DNA of 64,000 bases from contig NW_022985197.1 of NCBI RefSeq assembly GCF_010093535.1, forward strand, positions 718,726-782,725, written 5' to 3'. Shown here piece by piece: positions 11,680 to 24,832 of this stretch; position 1 is the stretch's first letter; each line of letters begins with the position of its first letter. A model generated the notes under the pieces. That model was not told where the DNA came from and made no database searches. It worked only from the letters and a program-made list of their open reading frames with translations. The DNA is from Lindgomyces ingoldianus. Its lineage: Eukaryota > Ascomycota > Dothideomycetes > Pleosporales > Lindgomycetaceae. A program made the position numbers and the translations under genes.

Positions 11680-12060
11680 AGCTCTATAGTGCTTACTAAT
11701 TCTTAGAGTTATCTTATGTGTTAATGTTATCCTTAGATAAATATGTTAAGTGTGTAAAAAAGCATAGTAAGTGTAATACTTTTATTTCTAACACTACTTA
11801 AAATTAGTTAGAGAAAGAAAAAAAGACACTTCTTTAAAAGGTAAAAGCTTTATAAGCCTAAGACTGTGCATTATTAGATAAATAATTAGCTTAGAACTAG
11901 AAGTAGCTTTATTTATAAGAGAAAATGCTAGGGGTAAGAGATAAGAAGCGCTTTAGATAAGATTATATCTAAAAATTACTAAACCTACTAAAAGCTTAAT
12001 GTGTAAAGTACTTAAAAAGGGATCTTTTCTTCTTAGACAAAATAGAGGCTTTTAAGGCTA
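11680..12060 (+). pseudogene. Antisense Cys-cluster/charged-helix frame of Gypsy-A
   Basis: Between the end of pol and the 3' LTR, on the strand opposite to pol, a frame reads LSLDKYVKCVKKHSKCNTF. A long K/E/L-rich stretch follows that looks helical, possibly coiled-coil, with RIP stops. The same layout and the same KxVxCVxK core recur in Gypsy-C at 49250-49661. Function is unknown. The cysteines suggest a small metal-binding site, but this is inference. Confidence 0.55.
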
Positions 12061-12399
12061 AAGTAAAGAGCTGTTTCTTTTTATAGCTCTTATTAGTAAA
12101 GACTTATCTTTAAAAGCTACTGCTATCTAGTAATAACATAGCTATTTCTTTTAATATAAGTGCCTTATTACCTAGCTAGTTTCTTTTAAATAAGCCTAAA
12201 AGTACTTTTATACTAATAGCTGCGCGTTCTGTAAATTCTTAGCTAGTTTTTATATATTTTTACTAGTAAGCTACTTTTTTTATTTTACTAAGAATTTCTT
12301 TTAGTTTTTTTAATTACTTATAATGCGCTTAACTTTATATTCTATTTCTTTATTTTTTTATCTCTATGTAGATAAGAGAACTTCTTTAAGTGCCTTTTC

Positions 12400-14074
12400 T
12401 AACCTAAAGACATAGAACCACAGGTGTATCTTTATGTGTAGAGGAAGCTTAAGTTTATAGTTATCTTACTAGGTTTAGAGGACTTTGTACAGTTCTATTT
12501 TTTTTTCTACTAACTTCCTTAAGGGTCTAGGTATTTTAAGATTCTTAGTGTTAAAGTATGCATAGTCTTTTAAATAGATTATTAGTCTTAGTTATTATAA
12601 TTTATTTACATATTTTTTTATTATCTTTTTACTAAATCTAGCTTTTATTACTAACTTCTTATATATATGTTATAGGTCTGTTAGCTAGTCTATTAACTTT
12701 TATAAGTTTATAAGTTAGTTTTTTTATAGTGTAAAGTAAAAGTTATATTTAAAATTAGCTTTATATAGTGTTTTCTTTATTATAGCTAATTCTACATTAT
12801 TAATAGCTAGTTGTGCTATAAGAAGCTATTCTACCTAATTATACTAAGTATAAAAAATGTACTTTCTTAAGTATCTTTTTACTTCTACATTTACTCTCTT
12901 AGTCTAGCTGTCTGTCTACAGGTAATAGGCTATTAATAGCTTATATATTATGCTAAGGTGCCTTATTACTGCTCTCTAGAATCTACTAGTAAACAGTTTA
13001 TCTTAGTTAAAGATAATAATTTTAAAGCATTTATATACTAATATTATGTTTTATTTTAATTTATAAATAAATTTTTTAGCTATTATTATTTTTTCTAAGG
13101 GCTAAGTATACAGGTATTTAGTAGTTTTGTTAAGTGCTACTGTAATTATATTACACATTCTTTCTGTCTCTAGTTTCTTAGATAAAAGTAACTTTATAAT
13201 AAAGTCTATTATAATTATTATCTATAGTAACTTTAGCGCTTTAATTAAATAAAAGTACCTATAGGTTTTATACCTTTATAGATTATTTTTATTGCAGATA
13301 TTATATTCTCTAAGTACCTTAGTGCATAGTTGTTTTATTTTTAGTATTTGCTATAGTATAGCAGCCCTTAGCTTTTTCTAAAGGGTGCCTATTTCTAGAT
13401 GTTTAAATATTAGGGACTTATAATATTTTTTAATTAAGTTTTTTTATCTTTATTTACTAGCTATAAGCATGTAAAGTTTCTTTATAAGTTAAAGTTTATT
13501 ATAAATCTATCTTTTATTAGTTTTTTTAAAGAAGGTAAATTTCTTAGTTCTTTTTTTTTTTATTAAAGTAATTTAGTCTCTAGCTAAAGGCGTTAGCCTA
13601 CTAGTTTTATGCTCTTAGAACATGTTTAATAATGTAGTTAAATTATGTAAGCTCTATTACCTATCTTACATGCATTAGTAATAGTTTTTTTATAGTTAGA
13701 AATGTAACTAGGTTTATATAATCTATTATAATGTAGAAGAGTTTTACTATCCTGTGTAGCTCTATAGCCTATACCCTTACTGCGTTTAGTATAGCTTTAA
13801 GCTCTTTATTAGGTATACTATAGCCTACTTTAGGTCCTAAAAACTTAGCAGAGTAATATGCTACTAGGTGCTATTTTTTGTCTTCTTATTTCTAATAGAG
13901 TGTGGCTCTGCTAGCTTCTAGAGATGCATCTGTGTAGATCTTTATATCTAGCTGTAGGTTGTACATCTTTAGTACTAGTTTAGCTATTATAGCTTATTTT
14001 AGCGCTATAAACGCTTTATTTATTTATAAGGTCTAAATAAATTTTACTATTACCTACTTTTTAGTAGTAGCGTT
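12400..14074 (-). pseudogene. Gypsy-A RNase H and integrase relic
   Basis: On the minus strand, LDIKIYTDAS (about 13920-13960) is the RNase H start with its first Asp. GYSIPNKELKAI follows. Further on come H/C-type and core integrase-like stretches such as RHLSIIYKLLIAYYLQTDRQT near 12900, matching the SxYHPQTDGQ region of Gypsy integrases. TAA/TAG stops are frequent. It continues across Gypsy-B into the reverse transcriptase at 19749 onward. Confidence 0.8.
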
Positions 14075-14079
14075 AGTTA

Positions 14080-14397
14080 TGTCACGGTATCCTCCCCGGA
14101 TCCCAGACATAACCGTATTAGACGCGTACTAGAGTATTATTAGTGCACGTCTGACACAAACACAACACAACACAGACATAAACTTAAGCATAAACTGCCT
14201 TAACACTAACTAAACCTAAAACAGGCTTAATTTATACTTAAAGCGCTTAGACTTCTAAGCTAAGTATTTAATTACTAATTTCCTCCTAAACTTTTCTATT
14301 CCTTATATAACATCTTGTACCTACTATAATACCTTACGTAGTAATTAAACTAGACCTCTGTAAAGCTTTATAACCTTACTTATGCATAATTATAACA
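14080..14397 (+). repeat. 5' LTR of Gypsy-B
   Basis: 318 bases. Compared with the 3' LTR its start is less mutated (TGTCACGGTATCCTCCCCGG versus TGTCACAGTATCCTCCCTAG), while its end is more mutated (ATAATTATAACA versus ATAATCGTGACA). Confidence 0.93.
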
Positions 14398-15359
14398 TTA
14401 TGTTGTGTTAAAACCTTAGCTAAAAATAGCCTCTAAATTTAATTTAATAAGCTTAGTACTTGCATAACTCTAAGCTATTAAAGTAAGCTAAAAAGCTTTC
14501 TAAGAAGCGCTTACTTTATAAAAAAGCTACTATGTTGTAAGCTTTAAAGCTTTTTAAAAAGACTTTAAAGAATAGCTTTGCGCTATTAAGCAGTCTATTT
14601 CTGCCTTAACTTTTGTTATAGTAGTAAGAACTAAGAACTTACTAGCTTTAAAGCCTACCTAAAAGTCTAGAGATAGCTTAACTCTTTTCTGCCTAACACT
14701 GCCTACAACTTGTAACTCTTTTAACTTAGTAATAAAATCTAACTAACTCTCTAATCCCTTACTGTTTAATAAAAAACAGAAAGACCTACCTTTCTTCCTA
14801 CACAAGCTCTAATATAAACTTAAAGGAAATATAGACTAATTTCTTTTTAAACACTTTTAGTTACTATATGCCTACTCTTAACTTAACTATAACATAATAG
14901 CCTTAATTAACTTACTAATAGATAAGAATATTATTAACTTAGACTAATTTATAGTGTTTCTGTAAGTAACTTATAGAGACTTAAATAAAGAGTTAACAGC
15001 CTTAAGTTACCTAAACACTTTATAATAAGAAAAAAAAAGCTTTACTTTATACTTTACTAAGTTCTACTAACTTACATCTAATATAGGCCTAAATAAGATA
15101 GGTTTAATTATAGCCTTATATAACTCCCTCTTAACTAAACTATAACATGCTATAGTAGGAGAACCCCTTCTAAACAACCTTAATGTGTATGCAAACCTAA
15201 TTACTACCTATAATAATAACATAAGGTTCCTCCCTGTACAAGCCCTAATACACCCCTAAACTAGCGCAGTTGCAAATAAGGACTCTAATATAATAAAAAT
15301 TAATTTAAATTATGCTTTAGTTAGTTCTAGAAAGCATAAAGATTATAAAAAAAAAAGTT

Positions 15360-18300
15360 AATATTTTAAGTATAGTAAGCATAGTTATATCTTTTAAAAC
15401 TGCTTTATTCCTCTTTTTTAAGTCTACGTAAGTAGTGCTACTAGTACTTATTAAAGATTCTTACTATTTTAATCTTATTTTTATAAAGGCTTTAACTTAT
15501 ATTTAAGCTTTAATCCTCTTTGCCACTCTTAACATAGCTGCAGCTATAGCAGTAGGAGCCTGTAAAAAGGCTTATTCTAGGGCTAAGTTGCCCCCTAGGA
15601 CTAATTTAACACTAGATCTCTGCTAACTTATAGGCTAAGTCCCCTACTAATAACTAGAAGTACTAAGTTAATATTCTTATATATTTATAATAAAAAACTA
15701 TATTAGCCCTAATATAGGCTCTTATTAACTTAGAAGTAAACAGCATAGGTTACATTAATAGAGAACTAGCGCGTAAACTAAATCTCTAATTAACACTACT
15801 TACCTAAATAATTTACCTAACTAGATTTAATAGAAAATAACTTAAAAAAGGTTTTATTTTTTATACTACAACTATTATAATTACCTACTAACACTATAAG
15901 GAGCAGATTAAACTCTATGTAATAAACATAGAATGTTATAACTTAATCTTAGAATAACTATAGCTGTATTAGCATAAAGTTGCCTTTAATTACTAAGAGT
16001 AAGTTCTAAACTTTAACTTTTTCTAATGCTAAGATATATACTTACGCTTACATCTAAACAATACTTAAATAGCACTTAATATAAAAGGTTTCTAGACTTA
16101 CTTCTTAATAACTTAAAAAAGAACTACTTAAGTAAGGCTAACAAGCTAGGCCTTTTACTAAAATAGGCTATGTAAAATAATTTAATAACTGCCTAAACTT
16201 AAAGAAAAAAAAGCCTTTAAGGAACCTTTACTTACTTAATTTAGACATAAACTAGGACTTAAACAGCAAATAGACATCTGCTACATAGAACCTGCCCTAT
16301 TTATAACCCTAGCTTAATAACTAGATTATAAAATCTACGCAGTTATAATTTCTAATATAGACTAAGCTTTAGCTCTCTAAAAACACACTAACTTAAAAAT
16401 AATAGTCTTTTAAGACTACTACAACTTATTACATGTCTTCTTTTAAGACAAGTCTAATAAGCTTCTAATATAATGTTTGTATAATTACTAAATAACTTTT
16501 AAGCTTAGTAAACAACCTAGTTATAAGCTACTATATAAGATGTTACTAAACAAATTAAAAGTGCTCTAAAAATACCTTAACAAGAACCTAAAGAAAAGGT
16601 TTATTTAAGCTAGCTTCTTACTAGTAGCGTTACCTATACTATTTATAAAAAAACTTAAGGGTAGGCTTTAATTCTGTGTTAACTACTAAGGACTAAATAC
16701 TGTTACTATTAAAAACTAATACTTAATTTTTTTTTATAAAAAACTCTAAGCTAACTAAGCAAAGTAAAGTATTTTATAAAGTTAAATATTATTACTACCT
16801 TTAATAAGCTAAAGATAGCAAAGGGTAATAAGTAGCTAATAGTGTTTTAGACTTAATATAGACTATTTAAGTACCTAGTAATGCCCTTTAGCTTAGCTAA
16901 CGCGCCTAGTACTTTTTAACATTTTATAAATAACTTGCTCTAACTCTACCTAGACATGTTCTGCACTATGTATATTAACAATATTCTAATCTACAGTAAT
17001 AGCCTTTTAGAGCACAAACAGCATGTACGCCTAGTGCTAAAGGCTATAGAAGAAGTAGGTCTACAACTTAATATAGACAAATGTAAGTTCTACTAATTAA
17101 AGGTTACATATTTAGGATATGTAATCTCTATAGATAGCATCTAAATAGACCCTGTTAAGGTTTAGACTGTGCTAGATTAGTAATACCTAAAGAATATAAA
17201 GAATGTTTAAGCCTTTATAAGATTTACTAACTTTTACTAATAATTTATTAACAACTTTTTACAGCTAGTAAGCCCTATAATTGCACTTACTAAAAAAGGG
17301 GTTTAATTTAACTTTAACTTAAATTACTAATAGTCTTTTAACTAGCTAAAGAAAGCCTTTACTAAAGCCTTAATACTCTACTACTTTAACTTTAAACTAC
17401 TAATACTTGTAGAAGCTAATGCCTTAGACTACGTAGTAGCAGGAGTTCTCTCCTAGACTAAGCTAGATAGGACTATTAGGCCTATTACATACTTCTTAAA
17501 AAGAATAAGTCCTGCAGAAGGCAATTATAAGATCTATAATAAGAAATTGCTTGCTATAGTACACTGCTTTAAATAATAGCAACCTAAACTAGAAAGTGCA
17601 GCGCATCTAATACAGGTTCTATCTAACTATAAGAACTTGCAGTACTTTGCAACTATAAAACAACTTAGCTACTAATAAGCTTATTAGTTTAAATACTTAT
17701 CTTATTTTAATTTTAAGATTACTTATTATTTTAGTTAAGATAGAGGGAAACTAGATACTTTTATAAGGTAATCTTAAAACGTCTCTGCTTAGAAAAAAGT
17801 GTAAAAGGCTTAACACTAAACTTTACTTTAACTTAAGCTATTTTTAGACCTTAACCTAAATAAAACAGATTAGATAATTAATTAAATTATTACTAATAAG
17901 TATCTAAATAATAAATTTATCTAAGAAACCTTAGACCTGCTCTAAAACAGCGCTAGTTAGTTAAAGAAGGTAACACTAGCTAACTATAAAAACTAAAATA
18001 GTAAGCTGTATTACTATAACTAACTTATAATCTCTAATTTTAATAAACTAAGAATTAAACTACTCTAAATTATACATAACTTGCCTGTTAGAGAACACCT
18101 AGGCAGAGGAAAGACTCTTAACCTACTACAGAGAGAGTACTACTAGCCCCGCATGTTCTATACTGTACGCTAATATGTATTATGTTGCTATACTTGCTGT
18201 AAAGTAAAGGCCTTTTAAGAAAGGTATAATAGCCTGCTTAAACTACTCTTAATCTCTAAATAAGCTTAGAAAGACATATTAATTAATTTTATTATAGACC

Positions 18301-19330
18301 TACCTTTATCTAAAAAGTATATAAATATTATAGTAGTTATTAATTACTTAACTAAGTATTAACACCTAATACTATGTTCCTTTATAACTGCCCCTAATAT
18401 AGCCTAGTTATTCTACTAATATGTATAGGTTTACTATAGCCTGCCTAACATAATTATATTAGACAGAGGTACATAGTTTATCTTAGCCTTTTAGGACAAA
18501 CTCTGTAAATAGCTCTAAATTATCTTTTATCTATTTACAGCTTTTTACCTAGAGACTAATAGCTAGACTAAGAACATAAATGCTGTAATAGAATAAGTCC
18601 TATAAGTGTACACAAACTACTAGTAGGATAACTAGGTAAAATAGTTAGCTATAGCATAGTTTAAAGCTAATAACATAATATTTAAATTAACATAAGTATC
18701 CTTATTCTTAGTAAACTATAAATACTACTCTTAAATAAGATTTAAACTACTTATAAATACCCTCTAACTAACTTATTAATCTATATAAGTAATAAACATA
18801 AACAGACTTATTAATAAAATCTAAAACATATTTAAATATGTTTATAAAAAGCTTACATAGGCTTAAGCTTTTTAATAAGAGTATGTAAACTAATCTTAAA
18901 CCCTTGCCCCTGCGTATATAGCTAGCAAGAAGGTCTAGCTAGACGCTAGAAATATCTAAATAAACTAATAATTAAAGAAACTTAATTAGAAGAACTTTAG
19001 CCTTTTTATAGTAGCTTATATAGTCTTATTACACGCTTACTAATTAATCCTACCTAACAGCATAAAGATACACCCTGTGTTCTACATATTGTTGCTGCGC
19101 TAAGTAGCCTCTAAATCTAACTATCTACCTAGACAGTTAAACCTGCCACCTAAACCTATTATTATAAATAATAAACTAGAATATGTTATAGAAAACATTA
19201 AATAGATCTAGTTTAATAAGAAAAAACATACTTATAAATACTTTATAAAATAAACTAGATACAACAAACTATTATAGGAACCTGCAGAAGCCTTGTAAAA
19301 GAACTCTACAGTAACCTAATTCTACGCCTA
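15360..19330 (+). pseudogene. Gypsy-B gag-pol relic with chromodomain
   Basis: A CCHC knuckle lies at 15362-15403, with its first two Cys codons mutated to Tyr (YFKYSKHSYIF*NCF). RT block FCVNY*GLN is near 16672-16700 and the catalytic loop YINNILIY at about 16972-16995 has Asn in place of both Asp. The integrase zinc-binding stretch at about 18062-18210 keeps HNLPVREHLGR and CCYTC. The chromodomain at about 19150-19290 keeps LEYVIE and WEPAEAL with mutated codons. Order and motifs are those of chromoviruses. Stop codons occur throughout. Confidence 0.9.
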
Positions 19331-19425
19331 ATACTTATCTAAACTAAACCTGTACTCTAATAAAGACAACCTAATGCTAGAACTACTAATGTAAAGGATT
19401 CCCTTTCTAATAAGAGGGGGGGTAC

Positions 19426-19743
19426 TGTCACAGTATCCTCCCTAGATCCTAGACATAACTGTATTAGACACGTACTAGAGTATTATTAGTGCACGTCTAA
19501 CATAAACACAATATAACATAGACATAAACTTAAGCATAAACTACTTTAACACTAACTAAACCTAAAACAGGCTTAATTTATACTTAAAGCGCTTAGACTT
19601 TTAAGCTAAGTATTTAATTGCTAATTTCCTTCTAAACTTTCCTGTTCCTCACACAACGTCTTGTACCTACTATGATACCTTACGTAGTAATTGAACTAGA
19701 CCTCCGCGAAGCTCTATAACCTTACTCGTGCATAATCGTGACA
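19426..19743 (+). repeat. 3' LTR of Gypsy-B
   Basis: Same length as the 5' copy. It is preceded by the polypurine tract and followed by target duplication AGTTA. Its last ~70 bases keep CpG sites (CCGCGAAG, CTCGTG, ATCGTGACA) that are lost in the 5' copy. Confidence 0.93.
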
Positions 19744-19748
19744 AGTTA

Positions 19749-22600
19749 AAAGTATAACTAGTAATTTTTAAGTAGTTCTTAATTATTTATTTAACATATT
19801 TTAATAGTTTAAAGAATTCTTTAACTTTCTTAACTATTATAAGTTCTAGCTACTTAAGTACTTTTTATACTTTAGCTAATTAATTTTTATTTTCTTACTA
19901 TTAATTATAAATTCTAGGTATTTTATTTTAGTAACATAGAATTTACATTTAGAGAGCTGTAAGTAAAGTTTATTCTTTCTAAGCTATTCTAAAACTTTTT
20001 ATACCTTCTGTACATAGTCTTCTAAAGTATTCTTTAAGTAGATAAGGACATTATCTAAATATACTAAGGTAAAGACATTAAGATATAAATTAAAAGCTGT
20101 GTTAATAATTTACTAGAATATTACTAAAGTGTTTATTAGGCTAAATAGCATTACTAATAGTTTATAAAGTCTTTATAAAGTCTTAAATACTATAAGGTAC
20201 TTATTTTTTTCTTTTATTCTTATTTTATTAAATTTGTTTTGTACATTAAACTTTATAAAGTACTAAGTTTCTTTTAGTTAGTTTATAATGTTTTATATAA
20301 TTAGTAAAAGAAACTAGTCTTAAATTATGTTATTATTTAAAGTTTTATAGTTTTAATAGACTTAGATTTTTTCTTTTTTCTTTTTTATAAAAACTATAGC
20401 TAAAGCAACTAAGCTATAACTTTCTTAGATATAGCCTTAGGCTAACATTTAATTAACATATTCTTATAAAGCTTTTTTTTATGTCCTTATTAAAGGGTAA
20501 AGCTTATAGGTCTTTAGATTGTAGTCTTTTATTAAGTTAATAGCATAATTCTAAGGCTAATGTAGTAGTAATTCTTTTAGATCCTCTAGTATTTTAAACA
20601 TGTCCTTATAATCTTTATATTTAAAAAAAATGCTACCTTTATTTTAAATTTAGAAGATGCTAATCTATTTTACATTTTTATTAGTCTTAATTTCTTTATA
20701 AAAGACTTTTTTAAGTTCTTTTTTTATTATTTTTACTGCCTAAGCTTTTAGCTTCTAGTAAGAGAATTTTTAAAGTTTCTTTTTCTTAGAGAAGTAACTG
20801 CTACCCTATTTTACTTATTTATAAACTAGGTATAAGTTATTATAGCATGCTAACTAAGTTATATATGCGTAGTTATTAGAGGTTTTTATAGTTATTATCT
20901 TCTAGTTAATTGCAAAGTTGTGCGCTCTAAGCTAGTTATAGCCTAGAATTACATTATACTTACTCTCTAACAGAAGTATGTTTATAGACTTCTAGTCTTT
21001 TATGTTTAGAGTTTTAAAGTCTTTTTTATATGTTTCTAGGTTAATCTATCCTTTACTATACTTAATTAAAGATGTGTTAGTAAGGGTTACCTTAAATAAG
21101 TTTTTCTTTATTTAAAATAAAATGCTTTATTTATCTACTTAGTTTTTATCTATTATAGTAAATGTGCATCTACTGTCTACTAAAGCTAGTCTAGGCTACC
21201 CTTTATATGTAAAAGTAGTTATTAGGCTATGTCCTGCCTCTTATCCTACTGCAACTAAGGCTAATACATTATAAAAAGTTTCTTTATTTAAAAAAAGGTA
21301 AAAGTTAATGTTTTATAAGTTATTATTAAACTTATTTTTTTTTTATAAATTTAATACTTTTAATTATAGCAGTTAGCTACTTTACATTTGTAATCTTTAA
21401 CTAAGTAATGTAACATTAAGTAGTCTTCTTTTCTTACTACTTTTTACTAAAAGTAGTAAAACTTATAGTTGTTTTATTTTTTGCATGCTAGCTATCCCTC
21501 TTGTTTATAAAAGAAGGTAGTTTAGTATGTATAATAGTTTATAGTTTTACAGGCTAAGGCTGTTTCTTGCTATAGGCAACTGTTATAGTTCTTTTTTTAT
21601 GTAGGCTACTAGCCTATCTAGTGTTTGTTGTCCTAATGTTTCACACATTAGCGCTGTGTACATTAGTACTAGGGGTATAGATAATTGTTAGGTCTATATA
21701 ACATGTTAAAAGGGCTCTTTTAAGTCTACTATAGGTATTTCTATGTTTGTATAATCTAAACAAGGTGTCTCTTTTATTAGTAATTATTAGTGCTATAAGT
21801 TTTATTTTTATAAAGTGCACACTAGCTATAGCTCTATTACATTACTAAAGCCTTCCTGCTAATTGCTAGGCTTAGGAGTAGCATCTTAGGCTTTCTAGGT
21901 ACTAGCTTTAGAACTTTAAACCTAGTAAGTCTGCCTAATTCTTCTAGTTTCTAGTCTTAGATCTAGATAAAGAACTACTATTATTCTTTATTATTTATAA
22001 TGTTATATTTAACTTTAGCTATCTGCTATATTATGTTAAATATTAGGTAGTTATTGCTAATATTTATTTAATAAAGCATAACTATATAATAGCTTAGGTA
22101 GTTGTGTTGTAGACTACACTTCTAGCATTTATATTTTTAAAACTGTTAGAAGAGCTTTTTTACTAAAGTACTAAAAGTCTAGTCTTAAAAGGGGAACTTT
22201 TTTTTTTCTAAACATTTATAATATATCTTTAGATCTAAGTCTTTTCTTTGTATTTTTTAAAAATTATAAGGTCCTGCAACACTATATCTAGGCTGCTAAA
22301 GTTTTAAATAACTATCTTCTAATACACTTTAAAGTAGTTATTTAAAAAGTAGTTTTTTTTATATTACTAGTAAAGTCTGTTGTTTAATCTTTTTAATATT
22401 TCTTTATCTATAAAGCTATATTTAGCAGTAATAGCTTTTATTATTATAGTAGTATTTTTATTCTTCTTTTTTTAAGAGTTTAGGCAGTTTTAGCAGAAGT
22501 GTCTTACTTTTTTATAGTTTAGGCAGGCCTTGTTTTCTAGCTACTTTTATTATTCCTTTATTAAGGGCGGCCTATTATGTTCTAAGACTTAGCTCTTTTT
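19749..22600 (-). pseudogene. Gypsy-A gag and reverse transcriptase relic
   Basis: On the minus strand the RT loop at 20044-20068 reads YLDN where YxDD is expected. A CCHC knuckle at about 22484-22530 reads ACLNYKKVRHFC*NC, with one Cys changed to Tyr. Flanking gag-like sequence is full of stops. It is continuous with the RNase H/integrase part at 12400-14074 once Gypsy-B is removed. Confidence 0.82.
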
Positions 22601-23127
22601 AAAAAGGGGGCTCTATGTATGCTTTATGTAACTAAAGTCTATTAGTTTTTTATTATATTATAAAAGCTTTTTCTTTTTAAGAATAAACTCTAGTCTTTAA
22701 AGAGTTTCTTTTTATTTTTTTTATTTTTTACACTTTTTATAGCAGTTGTTATAAGTTGTTGCTTATATAATAAAGTTTTTAAAAGTAGTTAGCTTATTAC
22801 TATGCATAAATTTATTTTTTACTATTTTACTTAGTCTATTATAGAACATGTAATAGAGAGCTTTCTAATTAGTCTATTTACAGATAGCTAGCTGTTCTCT
22901 AAAGCGTGCTGTGTAGTTCTAGACTAGGCTAGTACCTTATTTTATAGTATTTAGCTTAGTAGCTGCAATTTTTTTTTTATCTAAAGTTTTATAAATAGCT
23001 GTTAAAGTGTTTTTAAAGTTTTTAACACTACTAAACACTTTCTTAGTTTTAGAGGTAAGTACTTTACTGTTTACTCTAAAATTTATCTAATTATCTACAT
23101 AAGGCTAGAACTAAATTATAGGGGGGC

Positions 23128-23437
23128 TGTAACGATTCTCGTTCCATCTCGGGTCGCCCGGAACCCATCCGAAGGGTCCCCGTATCGGCTCCGACCCTGG
23201 CTCGACCCTGACTCGACCTGGCCCTGACTCTGCCCTGCCCTCTGCTGTTACCCCTATTCCCTTATGTATTTAGTCGCACCTCGCCCTGTAGCTAGCTTAG
23301 TAGTTTTCTAATATCCTATGTACAAGGCCTATAGGTGTTATTAGTATTCCTAGGTCTCTAAGTCCCCACGCACTCCTATATGCCTCTGAGTGGATTTATA
23401 CCGCATTTAGACCTATTGTCTTGCCTGCGCTGTTACA
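23128..23437 (+). repeat. 5' LTR of the 1.7 kb element
   Basis: 310 bases. The first ~66 bases keep all CpG sites (CTCGGGTCGCCCGG) while the last ~100 are mutated relative to the 3' LTR. It ends CTGTTACA. Confidence 0.88.
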
Positions 23438-24522
23438 TTATATTAGAAAACTTACTTTTACTAGTAACAGCTTTATTAATAATATTACATTAATTGTCTA
23501 TTTAACTACATCTAAGCCTAAGACGCGTCTAATTTAGTTTAGGTTGCAATCTTCTACACTGTTACATTAAATTACTTAGTCTATAGACTAGATCCTATTA
23601 ACCTCTAGTTAACTAAAGCCTTTAGGTTTAGAACTTCTTATCCCTATGTGATTAGGATTGCCTTTAGAAAAGTTGCAAAGAATGCGCTAAGGTAGAAACT
23701 TAGAGACTACTAATAACTTATTAGGATTAGAGACAACTGCTAATGCCTAACTTTTAACTACCTTTTAACCCTAGAGTTAAACACGCTCTAGCTAAGCCAT
23801 ACCACCCTGTCAACAGCTGAACCTGCGTCCGCGGGACCTAAAGCTAGACCCACCTGATTTAGAGTTAACCTCTAGTAGTATATCTATGCTTAATTACAAG
23901 CACAGCTTGAGCAGCTAATCCACTAAAACACTGCTAGGCCACTACTAAATTACCCCTAATAATGCCTTAAATCACCACTGCTACCCTATAGCAAGTGTGA
24001 CGGCGTGTACCGCCTCACATGCTCTGCGGCATCAGCTCCCTCGCTTGCGCAACAAGTAGCACACTAGTGCTACAAGTAGCGCCTTGGCAGAGGGCACACA
24101 TGTATATTTAAACTTGCAGAGCAGCTCCTCTGCTCCTTAGTTTAATCTAGTTGAGTTACACCACCTCTTGCTTGTAGCTTGAGCATGCTGACCGTGACAG
24201 CAAGAGACCTTTAAGGCACCCCTAACAACGCCTAAATGTCACTAACTTAAACGCACAACTAAGATTAATAACTGCATAGATAGCAAGAAATAAAGGGAAA
24301 GTCTTAATTATTAACAGGCTAGACATCTATATAGATTACTATTAGAATAGGTGCGCATAGCGTTTGTTTAGAGGACACTGCTAGCAGTGCAAAGGAATAC
24401 TTAGCAAGGACACCTAGCTAAATTAGACTAGTTTTAGTTTAAGAAGGCAGAGGACATAACAACAATACTTTGTACTATAACTACTACTAATAGGGACTAT
24501 TAGTCTACAGAGGGGGGGGTAG

Positions 24523-24832
24523 TGTAACAATTCTCGTTCTATCTTAGGTCGCCTAGAACCCATCCGAAGGGTCCCTGTATCGGCTCCGACCCTGGCTCGA
24601 CCCTGACTCGACCTGGCCCTAACTCTGCCCTGCCCCCTGCTGTTACCCCTATTCCCTTATGTATTTAGTCGCACCTTGCCCTGTAGCTAGCTTAGTAGTT
24701 TTCTAATATCCTACGTACAAGGCCTATAGGTGTCATTGGTATTCCCAGGTCTCTGAGTCCCCACGCACTCCCATATGCCTCTGAGTGGATTCATACCGCA
24801 TTCGGACCCATTGTCTTGCCTGCGCCGTTACA
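24523..24832 (+). repeat. 3' LTR of the 1.7 kb element
   Basis: 310 bases. Its start carries seven A/T changes against the 5' LTR. In its last ~100 bases it is the copy that keeps C and G at about ten differing positions. It ends CCGTTACA. Confidence 0.88.

Larger units (their letters stand above)
14080..19743 (+). mobile_element. Chromodomain Ty3/Gypsy element B, complete
   Basis: LTRs of exactly 318 bases (14080-14397 and 19426-19743) begin TGTCAC and end in TGACA or its mutated form. The 5-base target duplication AGTTA is exact (14075-14079 and 19744-19748). A polypurine tract (AAGAGGGGGGGTAC) precedes the 3' LTR. The internal region reads gag, reverse transcriptase, RNase H, integrase and a C-terminal chromodomain on the plus strand. 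It lies inside the pol gene of Gypsy-A, so it is the younger insertion. Heavy RIP inactivates it. Confidence 0.95.
10885..23127 (-). mobile_element. Ty3/Gypsy element A, 5' end missing, host of Gypsy-B
   Basis: The 3' LTR lies at 10885-11476 (TGTTACAATCC…ACTGTAACA). Next to it is a purine-rich tract, on the minus strand GGGAGAAGGGGCAGCG. The body then reads on the minus strand: integrase and RNase H at about 12400-14074, reverse transcriptase around 20050, a gag zinc knuckle near 22500. It is interrupted at 14080-19743 by Gypsy-B. No 5' LTR is present; the gag region stops at 23127 against the LTR element. RIP has broken all frames. It inserted into pogo-type element D. Confidence 0.85.
23128..24832 (+). 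mobile_element. 1.7 kb LTR retrotransposon without recognised genes
   Basis: Two 310-base LTRs (23128-23437 and 24523-24832; TGTAAC…GTTACA) enclose only 1085 bases. A polypurine tract (AGAGGGGGGGGTAG) precedes the 3' LTR, which gives plus orientation. No gag or pol motif could be read inside, so it resembles a TRIM/LARD-type non-autonomous element. The flanks (GGGGC on the left, GTTAT on the right) do not form a target duplication. The left neighbour is Gypsy-A gag and the right is pogo-type element D, so at least one flank has been rearranged. Confidence 0.85.
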
